29,682 bases of DNA, from positions 1-29,682 of the forward strand of contig CAZXEJ010000027.1 of NCBI GenBank assembly GCA_964639895.1. The letters are read 5' to 3'. The stretch's first letter is position 1, and each line of letters opens with the position of its first letter. Below, in pieces: positions 7,457-15,013 of this stretch. The notes under the pieces are model-generated. The model was not told the origin of the DNA, ran no database searches, and saw only the letters and a program-made list of their open reading frames with translations. This DNA comes from CAZXEJ01 sp964639895 (lineage in GTDB: Bacteria; Desulfobacterota_D; UBA1144; Nemesobacterales; JADFKM01). The position numbers and the translations under genes are program-made.

Positions 7457-7474
7457 GAGGCGGAGGAAAACGGC

Positions 7475-8017
7475 ATGCACGTCTCACGCACCCGCCCAGA
7501 GGGTACGGCACCGCAAGCAACCGCGGAAGGAACGGTGAGGTGGCGCTGGTGGCTGCCCCCCGCGGTGCTGGCCGCGGCGCTGGTGTTGTTCATCCTCCTA
7601 TCCTGCTCCGACGAGAGGGCGCGCCGGGAGAACTTCGTCACAGCCGAGAGCGTGCTGGCGACAAGGCTCGAGCGCACCATAACTTCCCTCGACGACGCGA
7701 TAGATGGGCTGCGCCGCATCGATCGCATCGGGTGCGACGAGCGTCTGGGCGCGCTCGAGCACGAGGTGCTCCACATCCAGATGAAGAACGCACGGCTGAG
7801 CCCGCCCTCGCCGAAGCTCGGACGCATAAAGGAGCTCCTGGACTCTTCGATTTCCTCGGCCCTCGCCGCCGCCGTCCATGCGCGCACGGCGTGCGGGTCG
7901 GCCATGCAGGCGGGGGCGGCCGCCAAGGCCAGAACCCTCGTAAGGCAGGCATCCCGCAGGCTGGCCATGGCGCGCGCAGCCATGGAGAACCTCGGCATAG
8001 TGGACTTGGGCCTCTAG
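7475..8017 (+). CDS. Membrane-anchored helical protein, unknown function
   Basis: A 180-aa protein behind a good ribosome site (GGAGGCGGAGG). After a short polar N-terminus there is one hydrophobic segment at about residues 25-43 (WWLPPAVLAAALVLFILLSC). This could be a transmembrane anchor or, because LLSC resembles a lipobox, a lipoprotein signal with Cys at about 44. The remainder is predicted helical with heptad-like Leu/Ile spacing (TRLERTITSLDDAIDGLRRI, LGALEHEVLHIQM) and an Ala-rich second half; it resembles periplasmic helical-bundle proteins. No family is recognised. Position 18 bases after the FlgT-like gene suggests both act at the envelope together. Confidence 0.65.
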   Translation: MHVSRTRPEGTAPQATAEGTVRWRWWLPPAVLAAALVLFILLSCSDERARRENFVTAESVLATRLERTITSLDDAIDGLRRIDRIGCDERLGALEHEVLHIQMKNARLSPPSPKLGRIKELLDSSISSALAAAVHARTACGSAMQAGAAAKARTLVRQASRRLAMARAAMENLGIVDLGL

Positions 8018-8116
8018 CTCCACTCGTCCGCCGGACCACCTGGAGCGATCGCCTCCACCACTTCCGCCCCGCCGTGGCGACGCCCCGGTCGGGGTGAACA
8101 CGGGCTGGGCGATGAT

Positions 8117-8122
8117 TATATT
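8117..8122 (+). promoter_or_regulatory. Probable -10 box of the Cys-rich mini-protein gene
   Basis: TATATT lies 40 bases before the ATG at 8163. GTGAAC at about 8094-8099 could be the -35 with a 17-base spacer, but the match is modest. Confidence 0.4.
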
Positions 8123-8162
8123 AAAGGTAGGGGCGGGAGGAAACCACGAAGGGAGGTGCCTC

Positions 8163-8414
8163 ATGATGAGAGAAGCCTACGCCGAGGGCGTGACCCACGG
8201 AATGCCTCGGATGGAGTGGTACTTCGACGAGGTGACGGTCGAGGCCAACCTGTGGTGCCCCCGCCACCGGGCGCCTACCAGGGTACTGGCCGTAAAGAGG
8301 GCCTGCCCGCTGTCGACCGAGATGGCCGACGTCGTGTGGTGTCCCCACTTCCGAAACGGAAAGCCCCGGTGCAACCGCGAGTGCCTGGCCTTCCTGAGAT
8401 TCGTCGGTCACTAG
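8163..8414 (+). CDS. Cys-rich small protein, putative zinc-binding
   Basis: An 83-aa protein with six Cys in four groups: CPRH, CPLST, CPHF and CNREC. The spacing could bind one or two zinc ions. The rest is charged and soluble. The start at 8163 (ATG, with a second ATG directly after) follows GGGAGGTG with a five-base gap; an earlier in-frame start at 8094 would pass through the likely promoter and is rejected. I do not recognise the family. It is isolated, with a hairpin 50 bases downstream. Confidence 0.65.
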   Translation: MMREAYAEGVTHGMPRMEWYFDEVTVEANLWCPRHRAPTRVLAVKRACPLSTEMADVVWCPHFRNGKPRCNRECLAFLRFVGH

Positions 8415-8467
8415 CGCACCGAATACCTTATATAAGTCCCGTACGATAGGGCTCCTTGCCTCCTTTT

Positions 8468-8496
8468 GAAGCCGGGAGGCGCCGCCTCCCGGCTTC
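8468..8496 (+). terminator. Perfect 14-bp hairpin after the Cys-rich gene
   Basis: GAAGCCGGGAGGCG and its exact complement flank a single C. The stem is strong but followed by CTCC, not U residues; four T precede it. It may be an atypical terminator or a processing or stabilising structure. It shares the GGGAGGCG core with hairpins at 12324-12347 and 26921-26953. Confidence 0.4.
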
Positions 8497-8578
8497 CTCC
8501 AAGCCAGCCGGATAAACCGCTTTCCCCCGGAACCGCGGAGTTCATCCCCCCGAAGGACCTAATTGGTCCCAAAGCGGG

Positions 8579-8606
8579 TTGACATCGAACCGGCAAGTAG
8601 TAAGCT
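8579..8606 (+). promoter_or_regulatory. Promoter with consensus -35 for the coiled-coil gene
   Basis: A consensus TTGACA (8579-8584), a 16-base spacer and TAAGCT (8601-8606) precede the ATG at 8615. Transcription would begin almost at the start codon, implying a leaderless or nearly leaderless mRNA. Confidence 0.55.
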
Positions 8607-8614
8607 AGGGGGTG

Positions 8615-9064
8615 ATGACCAGCTCAACGAAGAAGACCCCTATAAAGCCGCTTCCCCCAGACGGCGGGAAAGAGACACGCGACCTCCTCATGGACGAGAT
8701 CCGAGCCATACGGGACATACTGGCCGAACTCACGTCCTGGGTCAGGGAACCGGGCCGGCCCTCGACCGCTGGGGGGCTCTTCCCTGAATCCGCTCCGTCC
8801 GTGGCCGAGAGGCTCAAGCAGGAGATCAAGTCCGAGCTGTGGCAGGAGCTCAACCACCTCAAGCTCAAGATCGCCCGCCTGGAGCAGAAATGCTTGGCCA
8901 TACAGAAGGACATGGACATCGGCCAGCGCCTTGCACGGCTGGAAGAGAGGTTCGAGCTCCTCATAGAAGACCAGATAAACGCCCAGTTCGTCCTGGCCTC
9001 TCTGGACAAGGACGAAGAGTTCGAGGAATTCGAAGAGAACCTGGACGAGACGGAAGAGTTGTAG
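8615..9064 (+). CDS. Coiled-coil protein, unknown function
   Basis: A 149-aa soluble acidic protein. Residues 20-45 (TRDLLMDEIRAIRDILAEL) and about 68-140 (LKQEIKSELWQELNHLKLK, LEQKCLAIQKDMD, LARLEERFELLIEDQ) have heptad-spaced Leu/Ile typical of a coiled coil, linked by a Pro/Gly/Ser segment. It ends in a very acidic tail (DEEFEEFEENLDETEEL). Such proteins often form dimers or scaffolds, but no family is recognised. ATG at 8615 and GTG at 8612 are equally possible; the G-run before them is too close to be a good ribosome site. It is probably monocistronic. Confidence 0.65.
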   Translation: MTSSTKKTPIKPLPPDGGKETRDLLMDEIRAIRDILAELTSWVREPGRPSTAGGLFPESAPSVAERLKQEIKSELWQELNHLKLKIARLEQKCLAIQKDMDIGQRLARLEERFELLIEDQINAQFVLASLDKDEEFEEFEENLDETEEL

Positions 9065-9242
9065 CCGGAGGAGGGCACCGGACCAGAGGGGGCTCGTCGG
9101 CGCGATAGGTACGCAACCGTCCCCTACGCCAAGCCGGAGACCCACTCCAGAGGGGAACGGTATGCCTTGCCCCCAGCGCGCGGTGTGGAGCCGAGGCGGA
9201 GAGAGCCACTCCCCCGGCGGAAGCAGGCTTCCAACCCGCACA

Positions 9243-9539
9243 TCACGTCCCGCCCCGGCAGGTGCCGGGCCAGGGCTTACGGAGCCCTGAGTCTGGCGCA
9301 CGCCCTTCGGTCGGCCCCGCCGAGCGGTTTCGCCCGCGGCCGCCTTCGCCTGCCGCCGTTCCCTTCCCTTGATCCGCTGTCCCTGCGGCCTCGAGCTCGG
9401 CCACGATGCGCAGGTATTCGTCCATGAGCGTCCTCCTCCCCTCCCTTGAGCGCCTCCGCACGCGGAGGTACCTGCTCACCGAGTAGGCAAGGAAAACGAA
9501 GTAGAGAACGACGAAGGCCGCCACCAAAAGTACGTACAC
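9243..9539 (-). CDS. Small CcmD-like membrane protein
   Basis: A 98-aa protein starting at GTG (9539), chosen because GAGGAGG lies five bases upstream and the hydrophobic helix starts at once. Residues 2-22 (YVLLVAAFVVLYFVFLAYSV) form one transmembrane helix followed by a basic stretch (RYLRVRRRSREGRR) and a short helix MDEYLRIVAELEA. This is the layout of CcmD, the small partner of the haem-exporting CcmABC complex, although the sequence is too short to be certain and no other ccm gene is in the window. The last 45 residues are Gly/Arg/Ala-rich and probably disordered. It has its own promoter and is divergent from the EamA gene. It may supply c-type cytochrome maturation needed by the cytochrome at 19653, but that is speculation. 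Confidence 0.55.
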   Translation of the reverse strand: MYVLLVAAFVVLYFVFLAYSVSRYLRVRRRSREGRRTLMDEYLRIVAELEAAGTADQGKGTAAGEGGRGRNRSAGPTEGRAPDSGLRKPWPGTCRGGT

Positions 9540-9583
9540 GCCGCCTCCTCGGACGGGCCGGATGCAAGGGTCTACTACGGGAA

Positions 9584-9611
9584 ATTCTAACCCCTCCCTA
9601 TTCCTCGGCAA
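9584..9611 (-). promoter_or_regulatory. Promoter of the CcmD-like gene
   Basis: On the minus strand TTGCCG (9611-9606), a 16-base spacer and TAGAAT (9589-9584) precede the GAGGAGG ribosome site and the GTG start at 9539. Confidence 0.5.
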
Positions 9612-9634
9612 AACGGTGCTGGTAAGGTATACGG

Positions 9635-10600
9635 ATGATGTCCCCCACTCCGGACCTCGAGAGCAAGGCGAGCCGCACCGAAGCCCCACTACCCCAGCTG
9701 GACGGCGAATCTCACAGGCGGGGAAGGCCGCTCGGCCGCCAGGCGCTGGCCCTCTGGCTCATGATAGCCGCCGGTTTCTGTTTCGCCACGATGGGGGCGC
9801 TCATTCACTATTTCTCGGCCACCATCCCATGGCCACTGCTCGCGCTTTACAGGGCGCTGTTCATGCTGTCCATCACCGCCGTTCTGCTGCGCCGCTCGGG
9901 ATCGCCGCCATTGCGGCTGCCGGCCCCTCCTCTGCTGTGGCTGCGGAGCCTTGCCGGCACGGCGGGGATGCTCACTACGTTCTACGCCCTCAGCCACCTT
10001 CCTGTTGCCGACGCCACCGTCGTGATCGAGACGCGGCCCGTGTGGGTGGCGCTTCTGGCGGGCCTGTTTCTCAAGGAGCGCACCGGTCGGAACGTATGGA
10101 TTTACATCGTGCTCGGCCTGGCCGGGGTGGTGCTGATCGAACAGCCCTACTTCCGCGAGGGCAGGTACACGGTGTTCGTCGCACTCGGGGCGGCCGTCGC
10201 CGGAGCCGTAGCCATGACCTGCCTGCGGGCGCTCGCATACCTGGACGACAAGGTGATAATCGCACACTTCGCCGCCACGGCCGCCGTCGCCTTCGCCGTC
10301 TACGTGGCGGTCGGAGGGGTGAGGCCCGACGCCGACGTCATCTACGCCACCCTGAGCGATCCCGTCAACGTAGTGCTTCTCCTGGGGCTCGGCACGCTGG
10401 GTACCGTAGGACAGCTCGCCATGACCAAGGCGTTCTCGCTCGCCACGGCTCCCCGCGTGGCGGCCGTGGGCCTGGCCAAGGTCGGCATAGCGGCCGCCTA
10501 CGACACCGTGTTCTGGGACCGCTCGTTCTCTGGCGCCACGCTTGCGGGGATGGGGCTCATACTGGGCTCGCTCTGGGTGTTCCTGCACAGGCGTGACTGA
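9635..10600 (+). CDS. EamA/DMT-family transporter
   Basis: A 321-aa inner-membrane protein with a hydrophilic N-terminal extension of about 38 residues followed by ten hydrophobic segments arranged as two EamA repeats. Landmarks are GFCFATMGALIHYFS in the first helix, YRALFMLSITAVLL, ATVVIETRPVWVALLAGLFLKER (the conserved Pro and the ExR end of repeat one) and, in the second half, GQLAMTKAFSLATAPRVAAVGLAKVGIAA. DMT transporters export or import metabolites such as amino acids or nucleosides; the substrate cannot be told. It starts at ATG 9635 or 9638, with only a weak AAGG upstream. It is followed by a 290-base gap before phoH. Confidence 0.88.
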   Translation: MMSPTPDLESKASRTEAPLPQLDGESHRRGRPLGRQALALWLMIAAGFCFATMGALIHYFSATIPWPLLALYRALFMLSITAVLLRRSGSPPLRLPAPPLLWLRSLAGTAGMLTTFYALSHLPVADATVVIETRPVWVALLAGLFLKERTGRNVWIYIVLGLAGVVLIEQPYFREGRYTVFVALGAAVAGAVAMTCLRALAYLDDKVIIAHFAATAAVAFAVYVAVGGVRPDADVIYATLSDPVNVVLLLGLGTLGTVGQLAMTKAFSLATAPRVAAVGLAKVGIAAAYDTVFWDRSFSGATLAGMGLILGSLWVFLHRRD

Positions 10601-10667
10601 GCGGAGCTCCGGGGTTCGGTCGCCGGGGGGGTGGAGGCGCACACTCCAGCGGGACGCCTATTTCGTG

Positions 10668-10673
10668 TATAAT
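10668..10673 (+). promoter_or_regulatory. Perfect -10 box upstream of phoH, implying a long leader
   Basis: TATAAT lies in the only AT-rich patch of the EamA-phoH gap. No good -35 is visible. Transcription from here would give phoH a leader of about 210 bases with no recognisable riboswitch. Confidence 0.4.
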
Positions 10674-10890
10674 ATAGTATCAGCGCGAGGGTCCAGGACG
10701 AAGGCACCTCAGTCGTCGCCAGCCCGCTCTTGCGAGAAACTGCCTTGTACACGCTCTCACCGACAGTCCGGCACACGACCAGGGGCGGCAGCGGGCGCCG
10801 CAACGACGGCCCCCGAGTAGGCCGGCCCGTGCCCGAGTCCAATCCGCTTGCCCTCGGCGCAGAAGTGATTTGAAGAAAGAGCACGCAGAG

Positions 10891-11859
10891 ATGGAGCAGA
10901 CCGTCACACAGGAAGTGATCTTCGACGACAGCCACCTGCTCACCCACCTCTACGGCAAGAACAACGAGAACCTCAAGGAGATGGAGAACGTCTTCGGGGT
11001 CCGCATATACAGCAGGGGGGGCAAGGTGAGCATCGTGGGCCCGAGCGAAGAGGTGGCCGACACGGAGCGGTTCCTGAGGGAGGTGTACGCCATCGTAAAG
11101 AAGGGCTACACGCTCATCCCGGCCGACATAGAGCTCGCCTCGCGCATAGTGTTCGAAGAGAGGACATCGCTCGAAGACATCTTCCTCGATACGGTGTGCG
11201 TGTCGACGCGCAAGAGGATCATCGCGCCCAAGAGCGTGATGCAGAAATTCTACATCGACTCCATAAGGAAGAACGACATCGTCATCGCGGTCGGGCCGGC
11301 CGGGACGGGCAAGACCTACTTGGCCATGGCCATGGCCGTAAGCGAGTTCCTGAGCCGCAATGTAAGCCGCATAATCCTGACTCGGCCGGCCGTCGAGGCT
11401 GGCGAGAAGCTGGGGTTCCTGCCCGGCGACCTGCAGCAGAAGGTCGACCCCTATCTGAGGCCGCTCTTCGACGCCCTCTACGACATGATGGACATCGACA
11501 AGGCGCTGCGGCTCATCGAGAAGGGCTCAATAGAGATCGCCCCGCTGGCGTTCATGAGGGGAAGGACCCTCAACGACGCCTTCATCATCCTCGACGAGGC
11601 CCAGAACACGACGTCGGGCCAGATGAAGATGTTTCTCACCCGTCTGGGGTTCAACTCCAAGGTGGTCATCACGGGTGATCTCACACAGATCGACCTCGAC
11701 GGGGGCGAGAAGTCGGGGCTTGTCGAGATAGTGGAGCTGCTCAAGGACATCGAAGGCATAAACATCGTCCGCTTCACCAAGCAGGACGTCGTCCGGCACC
11801 CGCTGGTCAGGAAGATCATCGACGCCTACGAACTCAAGGAGGCCTGGCAGGAGGACTAG
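10891..11859 (+). CDS. phoH: PhoH-family ATPase
   Basis: A cytosolic PhoH-like protein of about 322 residues. The N-terminal 90 residues (LLTHLYGKNNENLKEMENVFG, VSIVGPSEEVADTERFL) form the KH-like nucleic-acid-binding module usual for the family. The ATPase domain follows with Walker A GPAGTGKT, TRPAVEAGEKLGFLPGD, and Walker B FIILDEAQN, then VVITGDLTQIDLD and the R-finger region VVRHPLV. PhoH proteins are linked to RNA metabolism and often sit beside ybeY, which is not found here. ATG 10891 is chosen; TTG at 10870 in frame would add seven residues, and neither has a strong ribosome site. Its stop overlaps the stop of the convergent next gene on CTAG. Confidence 0.92.
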   Translation: MEQTVTQEVIFDDSHLLTHLYGKNNENLKEMENVFGVRIYSRGGKVSIVGPSEEVADTERFLREVYAIVKKGYTLIPADIELASRIVFEERTSLEDIFLDTVCVSTRKRIIAPKSVMQKFYIDSIRKNDIVIAVGPAGTGKTYLAMAMAVSEFLSRNVSRIILTRPAVEAGEKLGFLPGDLQQKVDPYLRPLFDALYDMMDIDKALRLIEKGSIEIAPLAFMRGRTLNDAFIILDEAQNTTSGQMKMFLTRLGFNSKVVITGDLTQIDLDGGEKSGLVEIVELLKDIEGINIVRFTKQDVVRHPLVRKIIDAYELKEAWQED

Positions 11860-12134
11860 TCCGTCTTCTTGCGCGCCCTTATCCTGAGCGCCGTATTGGA
11901 GCCGGTCCCGTAGACGCCCTGTATCCATCCGTCCACATATACGTCCACACCTCCGCCGTCCTCTTCCACGTGCAGCTCGAACGCCCTCTCCTGCTGGTCG
12001 GGCGAGGTGAAGGGGGCGCCCACCCAGACGGCCCAGATGATGTCGTCGCCGGTGACGTCGTAGTGGGCCACGGTGTAGCTCTTGACCTCGCCCAGAAGCT
12101 CCTTGGTCTCGGCATCGAAAATCCTAAGCGGCAT
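11856..12134 (-). CDS. Small soluble protein, unknown function (92 aa)
   Basis: Starts at an ATG behind GGGGGGTGA with a good spacing; longer versions of this frame are Arg/Pro-rich and unlikely. The protein looks like a compact beta-rich fold: MPLRIFDAETKELLGEV, then YTVAHYDVTGDDIIWAVW, ERAFELHVEEDGGGVDVYVDGWIQG and a basic end RIRARKKTD. There is no signal peptide and no recognised family. The stop codon shares CTAG with the convergent phoH stop. AT-rich sequence at about 12205-12225 could hold its promoter. Confidence 0.65.
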   Translation of the reverse strand: MPLRIFDAETKELLGEVKSYTVAHYDVTGDDIIWAVWVGAPFTSPDQQERAFELHVEEDGGGVDVYVDGWIQGVYGTGSNTALRIRARKKTD

Positions 12135-12288
12135 CACTTCACCCCCCGGCACTGAGAACTGAAAAGGGCGGCAGCACCCGCCCCAGGCGGATCTGCACTC
12201 ACCGAACAAATAATGATAACAGAAAACGGCCGGCGCCGGCGAGCGACGCTGGGGGGCAGGGACCGCGACCCTCTCCCGGCGCCCGCCT

Positions 12289-12317
12289 CTGACACCACGG
12301 GGCGGCCGTGTTATAAT
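12289..12317 (+). promoter_or_regulatory. Promoter of the OB-fold lipoprotein gene
   Basis: CTGACA (12289-12294), a 17-base spacer and TATAAT (12312-12317), one of the best promoter matches in the window. The predicted RNA begins directly at the hairpin at 12324. Confidence 0.65.
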
Positions 12318-12323
12318 TCCCTT

Positions 12324-12347
12324 ACCCGCCTCCCTTGGGAGGCGGGT
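12324..12347 (+). promoter_or_regulatory. Perfect 11-bp hairpin at the 5' end of the lipoprotein mRNA
   Basis: ACCCGCCTCCC and its exact complement are separated by two T. It lies between the -10 box and the ribosome site (AGGGGGT), so it would cap the 5' end of the transcript and could protect it from decay or act as an attenuator. Confidence 0.5.
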
Positions 12348-12373
12348 CAATCGCACAACCAGGGGGTCGCCGC

Positions 12374-12790
12374 ATGAGGTTGCCGTACCTATCCGCTCTT
12401 CTTGTCACCACCACCATCGCCTTGCTCGGCTGTACGAAGGAGTGGAAGAATCCCGCCACAGGCTTCCCCGTGATGGACGTGGACGTCGCGATGCTGCTTA
12501 CCACGCCCACCTTCTACGACGGCGCCGGCGTCCGCGTCAAGGGCAAGGTGTGGAACGTGGAAAGAGGAACGTTCAAGACGGACGAGGGCGTGGAGGCTCC
12601 CTATACGAGGTTCGTTGTGGCCGACCGCGAGGGCAACTCGCTGGGCGTGTTCGCAAAGGGCGAGATCGAAGTGAAGGAAGGGGACATGGTAAGGGTCGCC
12701 GGATACTTCCGCCTTTGGGAGGAGACGCCCTACCACAACTTCCGAAACGAGATAGAGGCCGTAAGGGTCGAGGTTCTCGGCCGTCGCTAG
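12374..12790 (+). CDS. Lipoprotein with an OB-fold-like domain
   Basis: A 138-aa protein with a lipoprotein signal: basic start MRLPY, hydrophobic core, and lipobox LLGC with Cys at residue 20. The mature part resembles periplasmic OB-fold (tRNA_anti/BOF-like) domains: FYDGAGVRVKGKVWNVERG, TRFVVADREGNSLGVFAKG, VKEGDMVRVAGYF, with the typical G-x-V and D-G turn pattern. Such domains in envelope proteins bind small ligands or proteins rather than nucleic acid; the ligand here is unknown. The start at 12374 is supported by AGGGGGT seven bases upstream and by the signal peptide. It is convergent with the next gene, and their stop codons overlap on CTAG. Confidence 0.7.
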   Translation: MRLPYLSALLVTTTIALLGCTKEWKNPATGFPVMDVDVAMLLTTPTFYDGAGVRVKGKVWNVERGTFKTDEGVEAPYTRFVVADREGNSLGVFAKGEIEVKEGDMVRVAGYFRLWEETPYHNFRNEIEAVRVEVLGRR

Positions 12791-13383
12791 GCCACCACGA
12801 CGGCGAACGAAGAGAGTATCGATTCGACGCTGCGGCAGAGGTCCTCGCGCCGGATAAGTGCGCTCTCGGCAAGTTGCATGACCGAGACCACGTAGGCACG
12901 GCTGTTGAAAAGGGCCACCTTGTAGACGGAGAACACCCGCTCGTGCGAAGGTCCCTTGAAGGGTCTCAGATGGAAGAACCTCAGCACCGACCCCACGTCG
13001 GCCGGAACCGAACGCACGACGGCAGCAAGATCTTCCCCTCCCACCCGCAGGCGGCTTTCCATGTAGGCCTCTACGCTCTCCCCCACCCCCTCTTCAACGG
13101 TCACCGCGACGAACGGTCTCATTCCCCCCACCAGACACTGCGGCACCAGCACCAGAAGCAGTTTGGCGCCCTCGTGGGGTAGCTGCCTGCCGTAGAATTC
13201 ACTCAGCATGGAATCGGGATTCCACCCGTTCGGCCAGGATATCATGAAACCGCGCTCCGGGCTGAAGTGCGTGTTGCGGGGCCGCCCGTTAAGAAAGGCG
13301 GGCTCTACAACGTTCAGCGTCCTTGCGGACTCGTAAAGGGCCAGGGCCTGCGACCACCCTTGACTCAGCTTTTCGCGGCTCAT
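12787..13383 (-). CDS. Hypothetical protein (198 aa)
   Basis: A soluble-looking protein without an obvious signal peptide. The segment FSPERGFMISWPNGWNPDSM followed by a beta-rich body (LLLVLVPQCLVGG, FVAVTVEEG, VFSVYKVALFNSRAYVVSVMQL) is reminiscent of PsbP/DcrB-like folds, where an early WP-GW motif starts the domain, but this is a weak shape-level resemblance. Continuous coding bias in a 198-codon frame and exact convergence with the lipoprotein gene support it being real. The ribosome site is weak; an AT-rich patch at 13429-13445 is a possible promoter. Confidence 0.6.
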   Translation of the reverse strand: MSREKLSQGWSQALALYESARTLNVVEPAFLNGRPRNTHFSPERGFMISWPNGWNPDSMLSEFYGRQLPHEGAKLLLVLVPQCLVGGMRPFVAVTVEEGVGESVEAYMESRLRVGGEDLAAVVRSVPADVGSVLRFFHLRPFKGPSHERVFSVYKVALFNSRAYVVSVMQLAESALIRREDLCRSVESILSSFAVVVA

Positions 13384-13693
13384 TTCCGACCGGAATCCCC
13401 GGAGGAGGGCTCCCCCGACTCTCAGAGCTTAAGTTTATATGAGATTGCAGACTATGCAACCTGTGCGGCTCCTCTCCCCCGCGCCGGGAGTTCCACGCGC
13501 TTGGGCACGACGCACCGCGCACCCGGGGTGCCAGATAAAGAGACCGATGCCAACCCGCACCCCAGGGCTGCAGCCCCTCTCGCCCCGTCCCACACATCGC
13601 CGGAAGAAGAGGCCCGGACCTGGAACCGGGGAGCCGAGCCCCCGGCTCAGCGTAGCGAGTGGAGCGGCCCCGATGAGAGCCCTCACGGAGGCC
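13384..13693. other. Spacer without a convincing gene
   Basis: A gap between the 5' end of the 198-aa gene and the 3' end of the porin gene. The long plus-strand frame that crosses it is the antisense shadow of the porin gene. It holds the AT-rich sequence upstream of the 198-aa gene; I see no RNA gene or terminator with a U-tract. Confidence 0.55.
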
Positions 13694-15013
13694 CTAGAAA
13701 TAAAGCTGCAACTGAAGCCTTACCCTGTTGTCGTCGCGGCCCACTCCGACTGCGCTTTCGTGCAGCAGCGAGTAGTCCCCCTGGAGCTTGAGCCTGTGCC
13801 CGTGGAAGTAGTAGCTCAGCGCCGGGGTGAGCTCCCAGCGTTGGACGTCGGGGTTGTCCTCGTCCACGTAGGCGTAGCGCAACCCGACCCCGATCCCAGG
13901 GGAGGCGAACACGTAACCCGCCTGCATCCTCAACCCCCAGGCGTCGGCACCGTCCAACCCATCCTCGGCCGGATCGATCGAGCGCGCATGGTACTCCACT
14001 TCAGCCGATGCCCCGCGGTACTTGAGCTGGGCGTCGACCGTGAACTGCACAACGTCGCATGTGGCCGATCCCAGCTCGGCACACCTATCGGCAGCCTCGC
14101 CGCCCGTAGACTCTATGCCCGGGTTGAGCCCGGGGGCCGCCAGCGCCGCCGCCGCAAGCCTGAGCCTCACTCGCCGCTCCCCCCGACGGAGATCGGCTTG
14201 CGAGAGCTTGAACCTGCCGAGGGGATAGAACTCCACTCGACCGGCGACGACGAAGTCGCCGTCGGGGTTGTCGGCCGCATTGGGACCGGCACCGTTGAAG
14301 ACGCCCACGCCGTAGTCCACCATCCTCCCGATGATCCCGTGTGCCATGACGCCGATGTCCCGGCCGAAGGAGAACTCCTTGCCGACGATCGAGCGGTCGA
14401 CGAAGGCGAGAGCCGACGACGATGTGAGCTCTTCGGCGTTGAAAGGCACCTTGTACTGCCCGAGACGCAGGGCCGCCGCACGGTACTTGACCAGATCGAC
14501 GTAGTAGTCCTTGCCGGTCAGGTCATGGCCCTTGTCGGCGGCGAGCTGTATCTTATAGTGTATCCACGGGCGGAAGGCATGACCGCTGAGCGTTAACCTG
14601 AGCCTCCGCACCTGGAAGGAGTGCTCGGTGTCCTTGTTTCTCGAGGAATCGAAACGCTCCACGAAGTAGCGGAGCTGTATGCGGGTGGCGAGCTTGAGGG
14701 CCCAGGCCCCATCTGCGCTCCGTACGTAGAGGCCCTTCTTATAGCCCGCCTCAAGGCGGTGGCGGGCCTGGGAGCCTGTCCGGGAAGTCTGCGGCTCGGC
14801 CTGGCGTGCGCGCTCGGCCTCGAGTTCGGCTATACGGCTGCGCAACCGCTCGAGCTCCCGCGTATAGCGGCTCTCCAGCTCCAGCATCCTGTGCTTCAAC
14901 TCTTCTATATCTCCCCCACCTTCGTCCTCGGCCCGCCCCCCGGCCGGGACTACTGCAATGAAGAGAACGATTCCCACGAGCGCCATCCTGAACATCGTGC
15001 TGAGATCCGACAC
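13694..15013 (-). CDS. Outer-membrane porin of the phosphate-selective (OprO/OprP) type
   Basis: A 439-aa outer-membrane protein. A signal peptide (about residues 8-28, ending GGRAEDE) is followed by a coiled-coil (IEELKHRMLELESRYTRELERLRSRIAELE), a common periplasmic head in these porins. The barrel runs from GLYVRSADGAWALKLATRIQLRYF to the terminal Phe (LQLQLYF). VRRLRLTLSGHAFRPWIHYKIQLA and LRLGQYKVPFNAEELTSSSALAFVDRSIV are characteristic porin O/P segments. Related proteins pass phosphate, pyrophosphate or other anions; substrate is not shown here. GTG at 15013 is chosen over the later ATG because AAGGAGGT is seven bases upstream. Two Cys (RCAELGSATC) in one loop could form a disulfide. 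The ribosome site may be masked by an upstream complement (15018-15083). Confidence 0.85.
   Translation of the reverse strand: MSDLSTMFRMALVGIVLFIAVVPAGGRAEDEGGGDIEELKHRMLELESRYTRELERLRSRIAELEAERARQAEPQTSRTGSQARHRLEAGYKKGLYVRSADGAWALKLATRIQLRYFVERFDSSRNKDTEHSFQVRRLRLTLSGHAFRPWIHYKIQLAADKGHDLTGKDYYVDLVKYRAAALRLGQYKVPFNAEELTSSSALAFVDRSIVGKEFSFGRDIGVMAHGIIGRMVDYGVGVFNGAGPNAADNPDGDFVVAGRVEFYPLGRFKLSQADLRRGERRVRLRLAAAALAAPGLNPGIESTGGEAADRCAELGSATCDVVQFTVDAQLKYRGASAEVEYHARSIDPAEDGLDGADAWGLRMQAGYVFASPGIGVGLRYAYVDEDNPDVQRWELTPALSYYFHGHRLKLQGDYSLLHESAVGVGRDDNRVRLQLQLYF

Noticed and set aside
13439..14596. 385-aa plus-strand frame
   Set aside because: It is the shadow of the porin gene, which has the signal peptide, barrel motifs, terminal Phe and strong ribosome site.
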